This document shows positions 8,563 through 16,930 of a stretch of DNA of 64,000 nucleotides, one piece after another. The notes under the pieces are model-generated. The model saw only the letters and a list, made by a program, of their open reading frames with translations, was not told the origin of the DNA and did not search any database. Origin of the DNA: Cellulophaga sp. BC115SP (GTDB taxonomy: Bacteria; Bacteroidota; Bacteroidia; Cytophagales; Spirosomataceae); NCBI RefSeq assembly GCF_009905545.1, contig NZ_JAAALB010000004.1, positions 62,001 through 126,000 on the forward strand. Direction: 5' to 3'. The position numbers and the translations under genes are program-made. Position 1 is the first letter of the stretch, and every line of letters begins with the position of its first letter.

Positions 8563-9093
8563 TTACAAAGCCCAAGCTTTTTGTCCAGGTTTTAGAGGTA
8601 CACAACCCTCAAAACGTCCAGGAATAGGCAAGTATTCTAAAGCTTTAGTAGCGCCAATTTCTGAAGTAAAGTAACCTGTTACAGTTAATTCTTTCATTTT
8701 CAAGAAAAATGGTTTGTTGTCTACCGTTGTTTGCTTTACCATTTCATTCTTTTGAGTTACATCCAAATCAACAAAGCCTTTTCCAAATTTGGTTTTGCTA
8801 TCAGCATCCAGTTTGGATAATCCTTCATAAAATGCCTTTTGTTCCTCCTTGGTATAGCAATCTCTTACTACACGCACAATGAATTTCTCCACGCCAGCAG
8901 CTTTTGCGCCTGGGGTATTAGTGGTAGGAATAATAATGTCTGCTACCTCAGCCAAAAGGGATTCTTGGTCCAAAGTCACTTTGAGGCTTTCGCCAGTGTA
9001 GGTTTTTTCGCCCATAACACCAGCCATCACTGGAGCAGATATAACACCTCCTAAGAGGATTGCTACATGCTGGAGTGCATCTCTACGGTTCAT
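8563..9093 (-). CDS. gluconate 2-dehydrogenase subunit 3 family protein, Tat signal (copy 2)
   Basis: A 176-residue paralogue of the 5776-6381 product, about 25 residues shorter. It starts MNRRDALQHVAILLGGV, a twin-arginine signal, and carries IIIPTTNTPGAKAAGVEKF, FFLKMKELTVTGYFTSE and a C-terminal LKPGQKAWAL. It is immediately upstream of the copy 2 GMC gene and should be its export/maturation partner. A possible -7 box lies at 9276-9283. Confidence 0.86.
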   Translation of the reverse strand: MNRRDALQHVAILLGGVISAPVMAGVMGEKTYTGESLKVTLDQESLLAEVADIIIPTTNTPGAKAAGVEKFIVRVVRDCYTKEEQKAFYEGLSKLDADSKTKFGKGFVDLDVTQKNEMVKQTTVDNKPFFLKMKELTVTGYFTSEIGATKALEYLPIPGRFEGCVPLKPGQKAWAL

Positions 9094-9455
9094 AGTTTTA
9101 CAGAATTAATGAATTGAATAGTTGAGTTTGATTTGTATATGCGAGCAATTCTCGCTCGAACTGCTCTTGGTCTTTGGTAAGTGCGTTGTTGGATAGTTTT
9201 GAGCCTAAACATGAGCACAAAAACTCTTGAAATACATCTATTTTTTCTCTAAAACAGACAATTTAATCGAATAGTCAAAGTTATTGAATTTCTTCTAGAA
9301 AAAGCTCCTTTCTTATAGGTTCAAAGTATCATTTCGATACTTTTTACTACTAATCCTGTCAAAAATTCGACATAATGACTGAAATATTAGCCCAATTAAA
9401 GAGTAGCTCGTAAATTTAATATACTCTTTCAACGCAATTTAATTGATAATCAAGC
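9094..9455. other. 362-base divergent intergenic region
   Basis: Separates the minus-strand dehydrogenase unit from the plus-strand serine hydrolase and must contain both promoters. The only fair match is TAACTTTG on the minus strand at 9276-9283. No ORF, RNA gene or strong repeat was recognised. Confidence 0.6.
9276..9283 (-). promoter_or_regulatory. possible -7 element of the copy 2 dehydrogenase unit
   Basis: On the minus strand this reads TAACTTTG, matching TAnnTTTG, 183 bases before the subunit-3 start codon. No clear -33 partner was found, so support is weak. Confidence 0.3.
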
Positions 9456-10979
9456 ATGAAAAGAACTTTTATCCTCACACTTACAAGCTTATCATTGTTA
9501 CTTTTAGGGCATAATACCCATGCTCAAAAGGTAACCAAACTCAGCGAAACCGATTTGATGCTTGCCAAAATGCAAGGAAAGATATATGGTTGGATGACCG
9601 AATGGCAAGTGCCAGGTTGCGCCATCAGTATCGTCAAAGATGGGCAAGTATTGTGGACAGCGGGTTTGGGACAAAAAAATACGACAACCAAACAGTTTGT
9701 TACTCCTCAAACCTTATTTCCGATCGCTTCTTGTAGCAAATCTTTTACCGCCGCAGCTATGGCAATCTTGGTAGATGAAGGGAAAGTAGATTGGAACAAA
9801 CCCGTCAAATATTATTTACCTGACTTTGAGCTAAGCGACGTAGATGCAGAGCATACAGTAATGGTAAAAGACTTACTTTCACATCGCACGGGTTTGCCGC
9901 GCCATGATTTTGTTTGGCTGTACAGTTCGCTCGACCGTCAGACGATTTACAAGAGTCTCAAATATCTCAAACTTAGCAAAAAACCTTACGAACAATATCA
10001 ATACAACAATTTGATGTATATGGTAGCTGGCGTTTTGATTGAAAGAGTAAGTGGGATGACTTGGGAAAAATTTGTGGAGGAGCGCCTTCTAAAGCCTCTC
10101 AAAATGAATCAAACGGTATTGACATATCCCGAATTATTCAAATCAATGGATTATTCGAAATCATATCGTAAACTAAATGACCAGCTTGCTGAAGCAGGTT
10201 TTGGGAGTAATGTGGATGCCATCGGACCAGCAGGAGCTGTAAAGTCTAATGCCGAGGATATGAGTCATTGGCTATTGATGCAGTTACAACAAGGTAAATA
10301 TGAGAACCAACAGATTGTTTCTAGTAAAAATTTAAAAGAAAATCATACTCCTTTAACGGTTGTGTATCCTGCCGAAGCCAAATACCCTGAATTAGGATTT
10401 AGTACTTATGGCATGGGCTGGAATCAAAATGTTTACAGAGGAGCTCAACGCCTTCAGCACAATGGCTCAATAGAAGGATATCGCTCTCAAATGACACTTT
10501 TTCCTAATAATAATATTGGCATATTTATTACAACCAATAGCAGTGCCGCCGACTACTACTTTGTTAATGTGGTCACAAACAGTCTTACAGATATGCTTTT
10601 TAATCTTCCTGAGATAGATTGGCATAGTCGTATGAAGCAAGAAAAAGCAGACGCTACCTTTGCTGAGGAAAAACGTGCGAAAGAACAAAATGCCAATCGA
10701 GTACTCTTTGCTTCGATGTCACATAACCTCGATAATTACGCAGGTATTTATGAACATCCAGCTTATGGAATCTTGCAAATTTACAAATCTGACAAAGGGC
10801 TTATGGCCAAATATCATAACCAAACTATAGAATTAGTACACTTTCATTATGATTATTTTTTAGGAAAAGATATGCTCGACAATATGCCAATTCAGTTTCT
10901 GACAAACTTCAAAGGAGCAATTGATCAAGTACAAATTGATTTCCCTAATGCAGGAATTATCCAGTTTTTGAAAAAGTAA
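9456..10979 (+). CDS. secreted serine hydrolase, beta-lactamase/class C family with C-terminal DUF3471-like domain
   Basis: A 507-residue protein with a cleavable Sec signal (hydrophobic residues 4-18, then HAQK). The beta-lactamase/esterase fold is recognised from the S-x-x-K nucleophile motif Ser92-C-S-Lys95, the Y-x-N motif Tyr183-N-Asn185 and the H-N-G-S-x-E-G-Y pattern in the C-terminal third of that domain, equivalent to the KTG/HxG box. About 110 further residues form a beta-rich tail of the DUF3471 type. Members of this family include esterases, DD-peptidases and D-amino-acid amidases; a drug-resistance role should not be assumed. It is monocistronic, flanked by long intergenic regions. 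Confidence 0.88.
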   Translation: MKRTFILTLTSLSLLLLGHNTHAQKVTKLSETDLMLAKMQGKIYGWMTEWQVPGCAISIVKDGQVLWTAGLGQKNTTTKQFVTPQTLFPIASCSKSFTAAAMAILVDEGKVDWNKPVKYYLPDFELSDVDAEHTVMVKDLLSHRTGLPRHDFVWLYSSLDRQTIYKSLKYLKLSKKPYEQYQYNNLMYMVAGVLIERVSGMTWEKFVEERLLKPLKMNQTVLTYPELFKSMDYSKSYRKLNDQLAEAGFGSNVDAIGPAGAVKSNAEDMSHWLLMQLQQGKYENQQIVSSKNLKENHTPLTVVYPAEAKYPELGFSTYGMGWNQNVYRGAQRLQHNGSIEGYRSQMTLFPNNNIGIFITTNSSAADYYFVNVVTNSLTDMLFNLPEIDWHSRMKQEKADATFAEEKRAKEQNANRVLFASMSHNLDNYAGIYEHPAYGILQIYKSDKGLMAKYHNQTIELVHFHYDYFLGKDMLDNMPIQFLTNFKGAIDQVQIDFPNAGIIQFLKK

Positions 10980-10997
10980 CATACAACTAAAAAACAA

Positions 10998-11013
10998 TAG
11001 CGAAATTTCGCTA
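10998..11013. promoter_or_regulatory. 16-bp perfect palindrome, upstream member of a pair
   Basis: TAGCGAAATTTCGCTA is perfectly self-complementary and sits 19 bases after the serine hydrolase stop codon. Its inner 14 bases recur exactly at 11241-11254, just before the ilv leader peptide. Two identical palindromes about 240 bases apart around a promoter suggest an operator pair, though no regulator is known from the sequence. Confidence 0.5.
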
Positions 11014-11187
11014 AATGTATTTTATGTAAATTTTTCAATAAAAATATTATTTCAAAAGAGAGAACCGAAACAGAATTTTATACTTTAAATTGAAAAAAAA
11101 CTGTTTTAATTCACTAAAAATGAATCAAAATTCCCAAAATTAAAATTGGCATAAGTATTTATTACTAAAATTTTATTTGGTATTTTC

Positions 11188-11219
11188 TTGCATTTAAAAA
11201 ATATACCTCTGTATATTTG
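11188..11219 (+). promoter_or_regulatory. promoter of the ilv leader/operon
   Basis: TTG at 11188-11190 is followed after 21 bases by TATATTTG (11212-11219), a good match to the Bacteroidota -33/-7 arrangement. A start near 11226 would give a transcript whose first reading frame is the leader peptide at 11263. The palindrome at 11241-11254 would lie in the early transcribed region. Confidence 0.7.
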
Positions 11220-11240
11220 TAAAGTACTAACAAAAACATC

Positions 11241-11254
11241 AGCGAAATTTCGCT
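11241..11254. promoter_or_regulatory. 14-bp perfect palindrome before the ilv leader peptide
   Basis: AGCGAAATTTCGCT, identical to the core of the palindrome at 10998-11013. It lies between the predicted transcription start and the leader peptide start codon, where a bound protein or a small RNA hairpin could affect transcription or leader translation. Confidence 0.5.
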
Positions 11255-11262
11255 AATTTTTT

Positions 11263-11325
11263 ATGAAAGTTTCTGGATTTGTAAATATCATTCTCGTTCT
11301 CGTGATTCTCTGCTGTGAAGTGTGA
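11263..11325 (+). CDS. ilv leader peptide (20 codons)
   Basis: ATG at 11263 opens a 20-codon frame reading MKVSGFVNIILVLVILCCEV and ending in TGA at 11323-11325. Eleven of the 20 residues are Val, Ile or Leu, including eight in a row (residues 9-16). The frame lies 44 bases after the promoter -7 box, ends inside the antiterminator 5' arm and is followed by a strong terminator before ilvD. Such composition and position are the hallmark of a branched-chain amino acid attenuator peptide. It is too short for usual gene callers. Confidence 0.85.
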   Translation: MKVSGFVNIILVLVILCCEV

Positions 11326-11350
11326 GACGGGCTTTTATGTATATAATTGA

Positions 11351-11383
11351 AAAGACCTTTCTCACACACTGAGAAAGGTCTTT
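11351..11383 (+). terminator. attenuator terminator upstream of ilvD
   Basis: A perfect 13-bp stem with a 7-base loop ends in four T residues, 26 bases after the leader peptide stop and 114 bases before ilvD. Its 5' arm is shared with the antiterminator. Confidence 0.85.
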
Positions 11384-11496
11384 TGCTGTCCAGAAATATC
11401 GAACTTAAAATAAGTCAAAAAATAGAAGAATAATACAAACCCTCTGACTCGTGTTTTCTATCCTGTCGGGCAGAGTCTAAAGCATCTTTTCAAGTT

Positions 11497-13173
11497 ATGG
11501 AACTGAACAAATTCTCAAAAACACTGACTCAAGAAGTAACCAACCCTGCAGCCAAAGCCATGCTTTATGGAATTGGTCTTACTAGCGAAGATATGCAAAA
11601 AGCACAAATCGGTATTGCTAGTACAGGTTATGAAGGAAACACATGTAATATGCACCTCAATGGTCTTTCGGTACATGTGAAAAAAGGTGTTCAAGAGAAT
11701 GGCATGGTAGGCTTGATTTTCCATACGATTGGTGTATCAGATGGTATGACCAACGGTAACAACGGGATGTCATACTCATTGCCATCACGTGATTTGATTG
11801 CTGATTCGATCGAAAACGTAGTAGGTGCTCAATGGTATGATGGCGTGATTGCGGTAGTTGGTTGTGACAAAAACATGCCAGGGGCTATGATGGCATTGGC
11901 TCGTTTGAACCGCCCGGGTATGTTGGTGTATGGTGGTACAATTCGTACTGGTGAGTATAAAGGACAAAAATTAGATATTGTCTCGGCATTCGAGGCATTG
12001 GGTAAAAAATTCGCAGGAAATATATCTGACGAAGATTATGAAGGAGTTATCCGTAACGCTATTCCGGGTGCAGGTGCTTGTGGTGGTATGTACACTGCTA
12101 ACACTATGGCATCGTCGATGGAAGCGATGGGCTTAACATTACCAAACTCGTCTTCATATCCAGCTACTCACGAAGGTAAAAAAGCTGAGTGTTTGGCTAT
12201 TGGAGCAGCAATGAAAAACTTGTTGGAGCAAAATATTTGCCCAAGAGACATCATGACTCGTAAGGCTTTCGAAAACGCCCTTACTATGGTAATGGCTATG
12301 GGTGGTTCGACAAACGCTGTATTGCACTATTTGGCAATTGCTCGCGCTGCTGAAGTTGAATTTACGTTAAAAGATATTCAAGCTATTTCTGACCGTACTC
12401 CATTAATTGCTGATTTGAAGCCTTCTGGTAAATATTACATGGAAGATATGCTTTCAATCGGCGGGGTACCAGCATTGATGAAATACTTGTTGAAAGAAGG
12501 ATATTTACATGGTGATTGTATGACTGTAACAGGCAAGACAATTGCTGAAAACTTGGCTGATGTTCCTGAATTGGATTTCGATTCACAAAAAATCATTTTG
12601 CCATTAACGAGCCCAATCAAACCAACAGGTCACTTACAAGTATTGTATGGTAACTTAGCAACAGGCGGTGCTGTAGCAAAAATCACAGGTAAAGAAGGGG
12701 AACGTTTTGAGGGTATTGCAAAGGTTTGTGAGCGTGAAGAAGAGGTAATTGAATACTTATCAAAAGGCGAAATCAAAGAAGGACAAGTAGTAGTAATCCG
12801 TAACGAAGGTCCTAAAGGTGGTCCGGGTATGCCAGAAATGTTGAAACCAACATCGGCTATTATGGGTGCTGGCTTAGGTAACAAAGTAGCCATGATTACA
12901 GACGGTCGTTTCTCAGGTGGTACACACGGATTCGTGGTAGGCCACGTAACACCAGAAGCACAGGTAGGTGGCAATATCGCTTTGGTAAAAGATGGCGATT
13001 TGATTACGATCGATGCAGTTAATAATGTTCTTCACTTACACGTATCTGACGAAGAATTGGCAGAACGCCGTAAAGACTGGGCTCCATCTGAATCACCATT
13101 CAAACAAGGTGTTTTACGCAAATATGTGAAAAACGTAGCCTCAGCAAGTGAGGGTTGTGTAACGGATTTGTAA
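11497..13173 (+). CDS. ilvD: dihydroxy-acid dehydratase
   Basis: Converts 2,3-dihydroxy-3-methylbutanoate and 2,3-dihydroxy-3-methylpentanoate to the keto acids of valine and isoleucine (third common step). The 558-residue length is normal. Three iron-sulfur ligand cysteines are in their expected contexts: Cys50 (EGNTCNMH), Cys123 (VGCDKNMPG) and Cys195 ([12 protein letters not shown]). The C-terminal Ser/Gly motif GRFSGGTHG is also present. It is the first structural gene after the attenuator and starts at ATG 11497. In this cluster a membrane protein gene lies between it and ilvB, which is unusual. Confidence 0.97.
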   Translation: MELNKFSKTLTQEVTNPAAKAMLYGIGLTSEDMQKAQIGIASTGYEGNTCNMHLNGLSVHVKKGVQENGMVGLIFHTIGVSDGMTNGNNGMSYSLPSRDLIADSIENVVGAQWYDGVIAVVGCDKNMPGAMMALARLNRPGMLVYGGTIRTGEYKGQKLDIVSAFEALGKKFAGNISDEDYEGVIRNAIPGAGACGGMYTANTMASSMEAMGLTLPNSSSYPATHEGKKAECLAIGAAMKNLLEQNICPRDIMTRKAFENALTMVMAMGGSTNAVLHYLAIARAAEVEFTLKDIQAISDRTPLIADLKPSGKYYMEDMLSIGGVPALMKYLLKEGYLHGDCMTVTGKTIAENLADVPELDFDSQKIILPLTSPIKPTGHLQVLYGNLATGGAVAKITGKEGERFEGIAKVCEREEEVIEYLSKGEIKEGQVVVIRNEGPKGGPGMPEMLKPTSAIMGAGLGNKVAMITDGRFSGGTHGFVVGHVTPEAQVGGNIALVKDGDLITIDAVNNVLHLHVSDEELAERRKDWAPSESPFKQGVLRKYVKNVASASEGCVTDL

Positions 13174-13588
13174 ATAGTATTTATTCAAAAATAATCTCCA
13201 TAAGACTGATTGTCATTTCTATCGGTAATCAGTCTTATCTTACAAATACTTATAATACACGCTAAATAATTATTATCAAGTTTATATTACACACTCTATA
13301 AATTCTAAATACACACCAACCAATTAATATTGGTTCGCAAGCTTATTTTTATTCTTGAAAACTATAAGTTTTAACATATAAACACCAACATAGATTATTT
13401 ATTTTTAATACTAGTTCGTGACCCTAAAGTATGTGTAACACCAAAATCATTCTATACACTACTTTAATATTTAAATGTAATCTTATAAAGTATAGTGATA
13501 AACATAGTTCGATAAATAATTAGATCAAACTACACTCAAGAATAAGATGAGATTGAACTAATATTATTTGTATTAACTCATCAAACTA
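13174..13588. other. 415-base AT-rich gap between ilvD and the membrane protein gene
   Basis: Very AT-rich with no ORF or RNA gene recognised. It contains the hairpin at 13200-13238 near its left edge. The composition resembles the following gene more than the ilv genes, as expected if a foreign segment was inserted here. Confidence 0.5.
13200..13238 (+). terminator. hairpin after ilvD, possible terminator
   Basis: ATAAGACTGATT (13200-13211) pairs perfectly with AATCAGTCTTAT (13227-13238) around a 15-base loop, 27 bases after the ilvD stop. No long T run follows, so termination may be partial. If it is efficient, ilvBNC need another promoter. Confidence 0.5.
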
Positions 13589-14899
13589 ATGCTTTTAAAT
13601 TCTGTTTTAAAAAATTACACTTACATAGCCTTAATTAGTTTTATAGGTCTCTTACTTTATGTTTTTGCGAATGTTCCAAATATACCTACTGCTGACGAAT
13701 GGGATTTATCTTATTTTGTTGAAAGGTTTTATGAGAATAAATTGACGATGTCCGATTTAATGATACCTCATAACGAGTGTAGAATGCCTTATCCACATAT
13801 CATCAATTTAATTATTTTATTTATTACTAGGTGGCATTCGTTTACATTGATTTCGTTCAATTTGGTTTTATTGTTTGTTTTCTATTTTACATTAAGAGAA
13901 TATACTTATGAATCTTTGAAGCCTAAAAATATAAACTCATTCGGAGCAGGCTTTTTATTCATATTGTTGGTGATATTTTCATTTAAGCAATATGAAAATA
14001 TTGTATTAAGTTTTGACTTAAACTACTATCTATCAGTGATTGCAGGTTTATTCTCATTTATTAGTTTAAAGAAAATTTCGTGGAAAAGTGTAATCATAAG
14101 TATTGTGTGGGCACACATATCGATGTATTCATATGCTTCAGGGTTCGCTATATGGCCATTTTTAATACTTTTAGTTTGGCTTATTAGTGATGAAAATTAT
14201 AAGGCTAAAATGTATTACTCTACAATGATAATGCTGTTCTTTATGTTGAATATAGGACTTTATTTTTATGAATATCACCCTCTTTCGAGTAAGACCATTG
14301 AAAAGTCCGTCAATCCTATGGAGTTAGTTCCTTACGCCTTTGCTTTTTTGTCAAATAATTTTACAACAAGTAGTAATACAGCTATTCTGCTTTCTATTCT
14401 TCAATTAGTGTCAATTGGAATATCCATTGGACTCTTATTAAAAAATAATAAAGCAAAACTGTTAAATATGGCTCCAATTTTTCTATATGGCTTTTGGGCT
14501 ATGGCTGTTGGATTTATGGTAGCACATGGAAGAGCTTCACTAGGAATAACCCAAGCTTTATCTCCTAGATATTGTACATTGAGCTTTCCTTTTACCATAG
14601 TTTCTATATTGTCATTGGTGATTAATATTGACAATATAGGTTATTTAACGAGCAATAAGATTATTCAGAAATATATTTCAGTACCATTGTATATGTTTTT
14701 AGTTCTTTTCGGAATGTATCAAGTAAAATTTATTAGTCTAGCGAATCAAAGGAATTCTAAATTAGAAGATGCATTAGCATGTATTAAAGCCTCAAATTTT
14801 GAATCTCCAGTAGTAAAAGAAATGCTTTACCCCAATTCTGAATTGCTTAGACAAAAAGTAGAGTTGATGAAGAAATATCATTTGAGTATGTATCGATAA
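13589..14899 (+). CDS. polytopic membrane protein, GT-C-like, unknown function
   Basis: A 436-residue integral membrane protein with roughly ten hydrophobic helices. The first helix is followed by an extracytoplasmic loop with ADEWD (residues 35-39) and, after an acidic stretch, IPHNECR (59-65). The acidic DEWD-type motif after TM1 plus a downstream N-E-x-R motif is the layout of GT-C glycosyltransferase-like proteins, but I cannot place it in a named family. The DNA is clearly more AT-rich than the ilv genes around it and uses many A/T-ending codons, suggesting acquisition. It is in the same direction as ilvD and ilvB, with gaps of 415 and 106 bases. A role in branched-chain amino acid synthesis is unlikely. 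Confidence 0.72.
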   Translation: MLLNSVLKNYTYIALISFIGLLLYVFANVPNIPTADEWDLSYFVERFYENKLTMSDLMIPHNECRMPYPHIINLIILFITRWHSFTLISFNLVLLFVFYFTLREYTYESLKPKNINSFGAGFLFILLVIFSFKQYENIVLSFDLNYYLSVIAGLFSFISLKKISWKSVIISIVWAHISMYSYASGFAIWPFLILLVWLISDENYKAKMYYSTMIMLFFMLNIGLYFYEYHPLSSKTIEKSVNPMELVPYAFAFLSNNFTTSSNTAILLSILQLVSIGISIGLLLKNNKAKLLNMAPIFLYGFWAMAVGFMVAHGRASLGITQALSPRYCTLSFPFTIVSILSLVINIDNIGYLTSNKIIQKYISVPLYMFLVLFGMYQVKFISLANQRNSKLEDALACIKASNFESPVVKEMLYPNSELLRQKVELMKKYHLSMYR

Positions 14900-15005
14900 G
14901 CTTAGCGAAAGTAAGTCAATTACTCATAAAAACATTAAACAAAACCACAAAACATAGAATTAGCATTCAACTCTTCGGAGTTCAACATTTTAATTAAAAA
15001 ATCGC

Positions 15006-16751
15006 ATGGCAGCACAGACACAAACCATGACCGCAGAGCCCAAAGCAAAAGAAACAGAACAGTTTCTTACGGGCGCACAGGCCATAATGCAATCTTTAGT
15101 CGAGCAAGGTGTTGATACAATCTTCGGCTATCCGGGTGGCGCCATCATGCCTACTTATGATGCGCTTTATGATTATCAAGATAGACTCAAGCACATTCTG
15201 GTGCGCCATGAGCAAGGAGCAGGTCATGCAGCACAAGGTTACGCTCGTATGACAAACCGTGCAGGAGTAGCAATGGTGACTTCTGGGCCTGGAGCTACCA
15301 ACCTCATGACTCCTATTGCCGATGCCATGCTAGACTCTACCCCGATGGTTTGTATTGTGGGGCAAGTAAAAGGTAATTTGCTAGGTACTGATGCTTTCCA
15401 AGAATGTGATATCATCGGAATTTCAATGCCTATTACTAAATGGAATTATCAAGTAGTAGATGCTGATGAAATTCCTGAAATTATTGCAAAAGCATTTCAT
15501 ATTGCAGAAGCTGGTCGTCCAGGTCCTGTATTGATTGATATTACTCGTACAGCACAAACTGATAAAATGACGAAACCTTTCCACTACCCTAAAGAAGTGG
15601 ATATTATTAGTTATCGTCCTCGTACTGTGCCCAAACAAGAGCATGTTGAAGCCGCTGCTAAATTAATCAACGCTGCTAAGAAGCCATATATCTTGGCGGG
15701 TCACGGTGTGTTGTTGGCTGATGCGCAAAATGAACTAAAAGAATTTATTGAAAAAACTGGTATCCCTGTAGCAACAACGTTGTTGGGTATGTCGGCAGTT
15801 GATGCTGATCACCCTTTATATGTAGGCTGGCCAGGTATGCACGGTAACTACGGTGCAAACGTATTAACTAATGAATGTGATGTGCTTATCGCTATTGGTA
15901 TGCGTTTCGACGACCGTATTACAGGTGATTTGAGTACTTATGCTAAACAAGCTAAAGTAATTCATATCGAAATTGACCCTGCTGAAATCAATAAAAACGT
16001 ATTTGCTGACGCACCAGTTGTTGGTGATGCTAAAGAAGCATTAAAGGCGTTGATTCCTTTAGTAAAACAAAACTCATTCCCAGAATGGCGCGCAGAGTTT
16101 GCTAAATACGATGCTATCGAATACGAAAAAATCACAAAGAAAGATATTTTCCACGACGGCGACCAAATCAAAATGGGCGAAGCTGTTGTAATGCTTTCTG
16201 AGAAAACAAAAGGTGAGGCCGTGACGGTTACCGACGTTGGTCAGCACCAAATGATTTCGAATCGTTATTATCGTTTCAAAAAGCCATTCTCAAGTGTAAC
16301 TTCAGGTGGTGCAGGAACAATGGGCTTTGCACTTCCAGCGGCCTTTGGTGCTAAAGTTGGTGCTCCTGATCGTGAAGTAGTGGCAATCATTGGTGATGGC
16401 GGTTTCCAAATGACTCTCCAAGAATTAGGAACAATTGCTCAGAGTGGCTTGCCTGTAAAAATCATCATTCTTAATAATAACTTCCTTGGGATGGTACGCC
16501 AGTGGCAACAGTTATTCTTCGACAGACGCTATTCATTCGTAGAATTACAAAACCCTGACTTCATCACGATTGCAAAAGGATTTGGTATTGCAGGACACAC
16601 GGTTTCTGATCGTGCGCTACTTTCAGAGTCACTAGATACTTTGCTTAATTCTGACAAGCCTTATTTGTTGGAAATTATCTGTGAAAAAGAAGAAAACGTG
16701 TTCCCAATGGTACCAGCAGGTACATGTGTTACTAACGTGATTTTAGAATAG
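15006..16751 (+). CDS. ilvB: acetolactate synthase large (catalytic) subunit
   Basis: Thiamin-diphosphate enzyme making acetolactate and acetohydroxybutyrate, the first common step of valine and isoleucine synthesis. At 581 residues it has normal length. The catalytic Glu69 is in VRHEQGAGHAAQGYAR. The C-terminal TPP/metal motif begins GDGGFQ around residue 462 and ends in NNN about 30 residues later. FAD-domain sequences such as VGWPGMHG are also present. The ATG at 15006 follows a small UUCG-loop hairpin (AACTC-TTCG-GAGTT, 14968-14981). The regulatory subunit gene follows after 179 bases, a rather long gap for this pair. Confidence 0.97.
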   Translation: MAAQTQTMTAEPKAKETEQFLTGAQAIMQSLVEQGVDTIFGYPGGAIMPTYDALYDYQDRLKHILVRHEQGAGHAAQGYARMTNRAGVAMVTSGPGATNLMTPIADAMLDSTPMVCIVGQVKGNLLGTDAFQECDIIGISMPITKWNYQVVDADEIPEIIAKAFHIAEAGRPGPVLIDITRTAQTDKMTKPFHYPKEVDIISYRPRTVPKQEHVEAAAKLINAAKKPYILAGHGVLLADAQNELKEFIEKTGIPVATTLLGMSAVDADHPLYVGWPGMHGNYGANVLTNECDVLIAIGMRFDDRITGDLSTYAKQAKVIHIEIDPAEINKNVFADAPVVGDAKEALKALIPLVKQNSFPEWRAEFAKYDAIEYEKITKKDIFHDGDQIKMGEAVVMLSEKTKGEAVTVTDVGQHQMISNRYYRFKKPFSSVTSGGAGTMGFALPAAFGAKVGAPDREVVAIIGDGGFQMTLQELGTIAQSGLPVKIIILNNNFLGMVRQWQQLFFDRRYSFVELQNPDFITIAKGFGIAGHTVSDRALLSESLDTLLNSDKPYLLEIICEKEENVFPMVPAGTCVTNVILE

Positions 16752-16930
16752 TTTAAAAAGATAAAATAAGTTCAAAGCTAGGTTATGACATCAATGTAAC
16801 TATCAGTGTTTAGAACATTTTTGGTATCACTCAGTATTTTAGTACTTTAACCTTCTTTATTAAAGGGGAAACGTTGAGGAAATCTAAAATGCGTTGATGC
16901 ACAACCAATACATTTGACTAGCAATAACTC

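Larger units (their letters stand above)
11227..11390 (+). promoter_or_regulatory. ilv operon attenuator (leader peptide, antiterminator, terminator)
   Basis: The leader RNA carries a short ORF rich in Ile/Leu/Val codons (11263-11325). An antiterminator 5' arm GTGTGAGA (11320-11327) overlaps the leader stop codon, and its partner TCTCACAC (11360-11367) overlaps the 5' arm of a terminator. CTTTT (11332-11336) with AAAAG (11350-11354) extends the antiterminator stem. The terminator is AAAGACCTTTCTC (11351-11363) with GAGAAAGGTCTTT (11371-11383). Stalling on Ile/Leu/Val codons would free the 5' arm and allow read-through. Rapid translation to the stop would mask it and terminate. The logic is that of proteobacterial ilv/his attenuators; operation here is inferred. 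Confidence 0.85.

Noticed and set aside
9456-10979. Antibiotic resistance beta-lactamase
   Set aside because: The S-x-x-K and Y-x-N motifs only place it in the broad class C-like hydrolase family; the extra C-terminal domain is typical of esterase or peptidase members.
12630-12974. 114-codon minus-strand ORF
   Set aside because: Antisense shadow of ilvD, Pro/Ser-rich as expected for the opposite strand of this gene.
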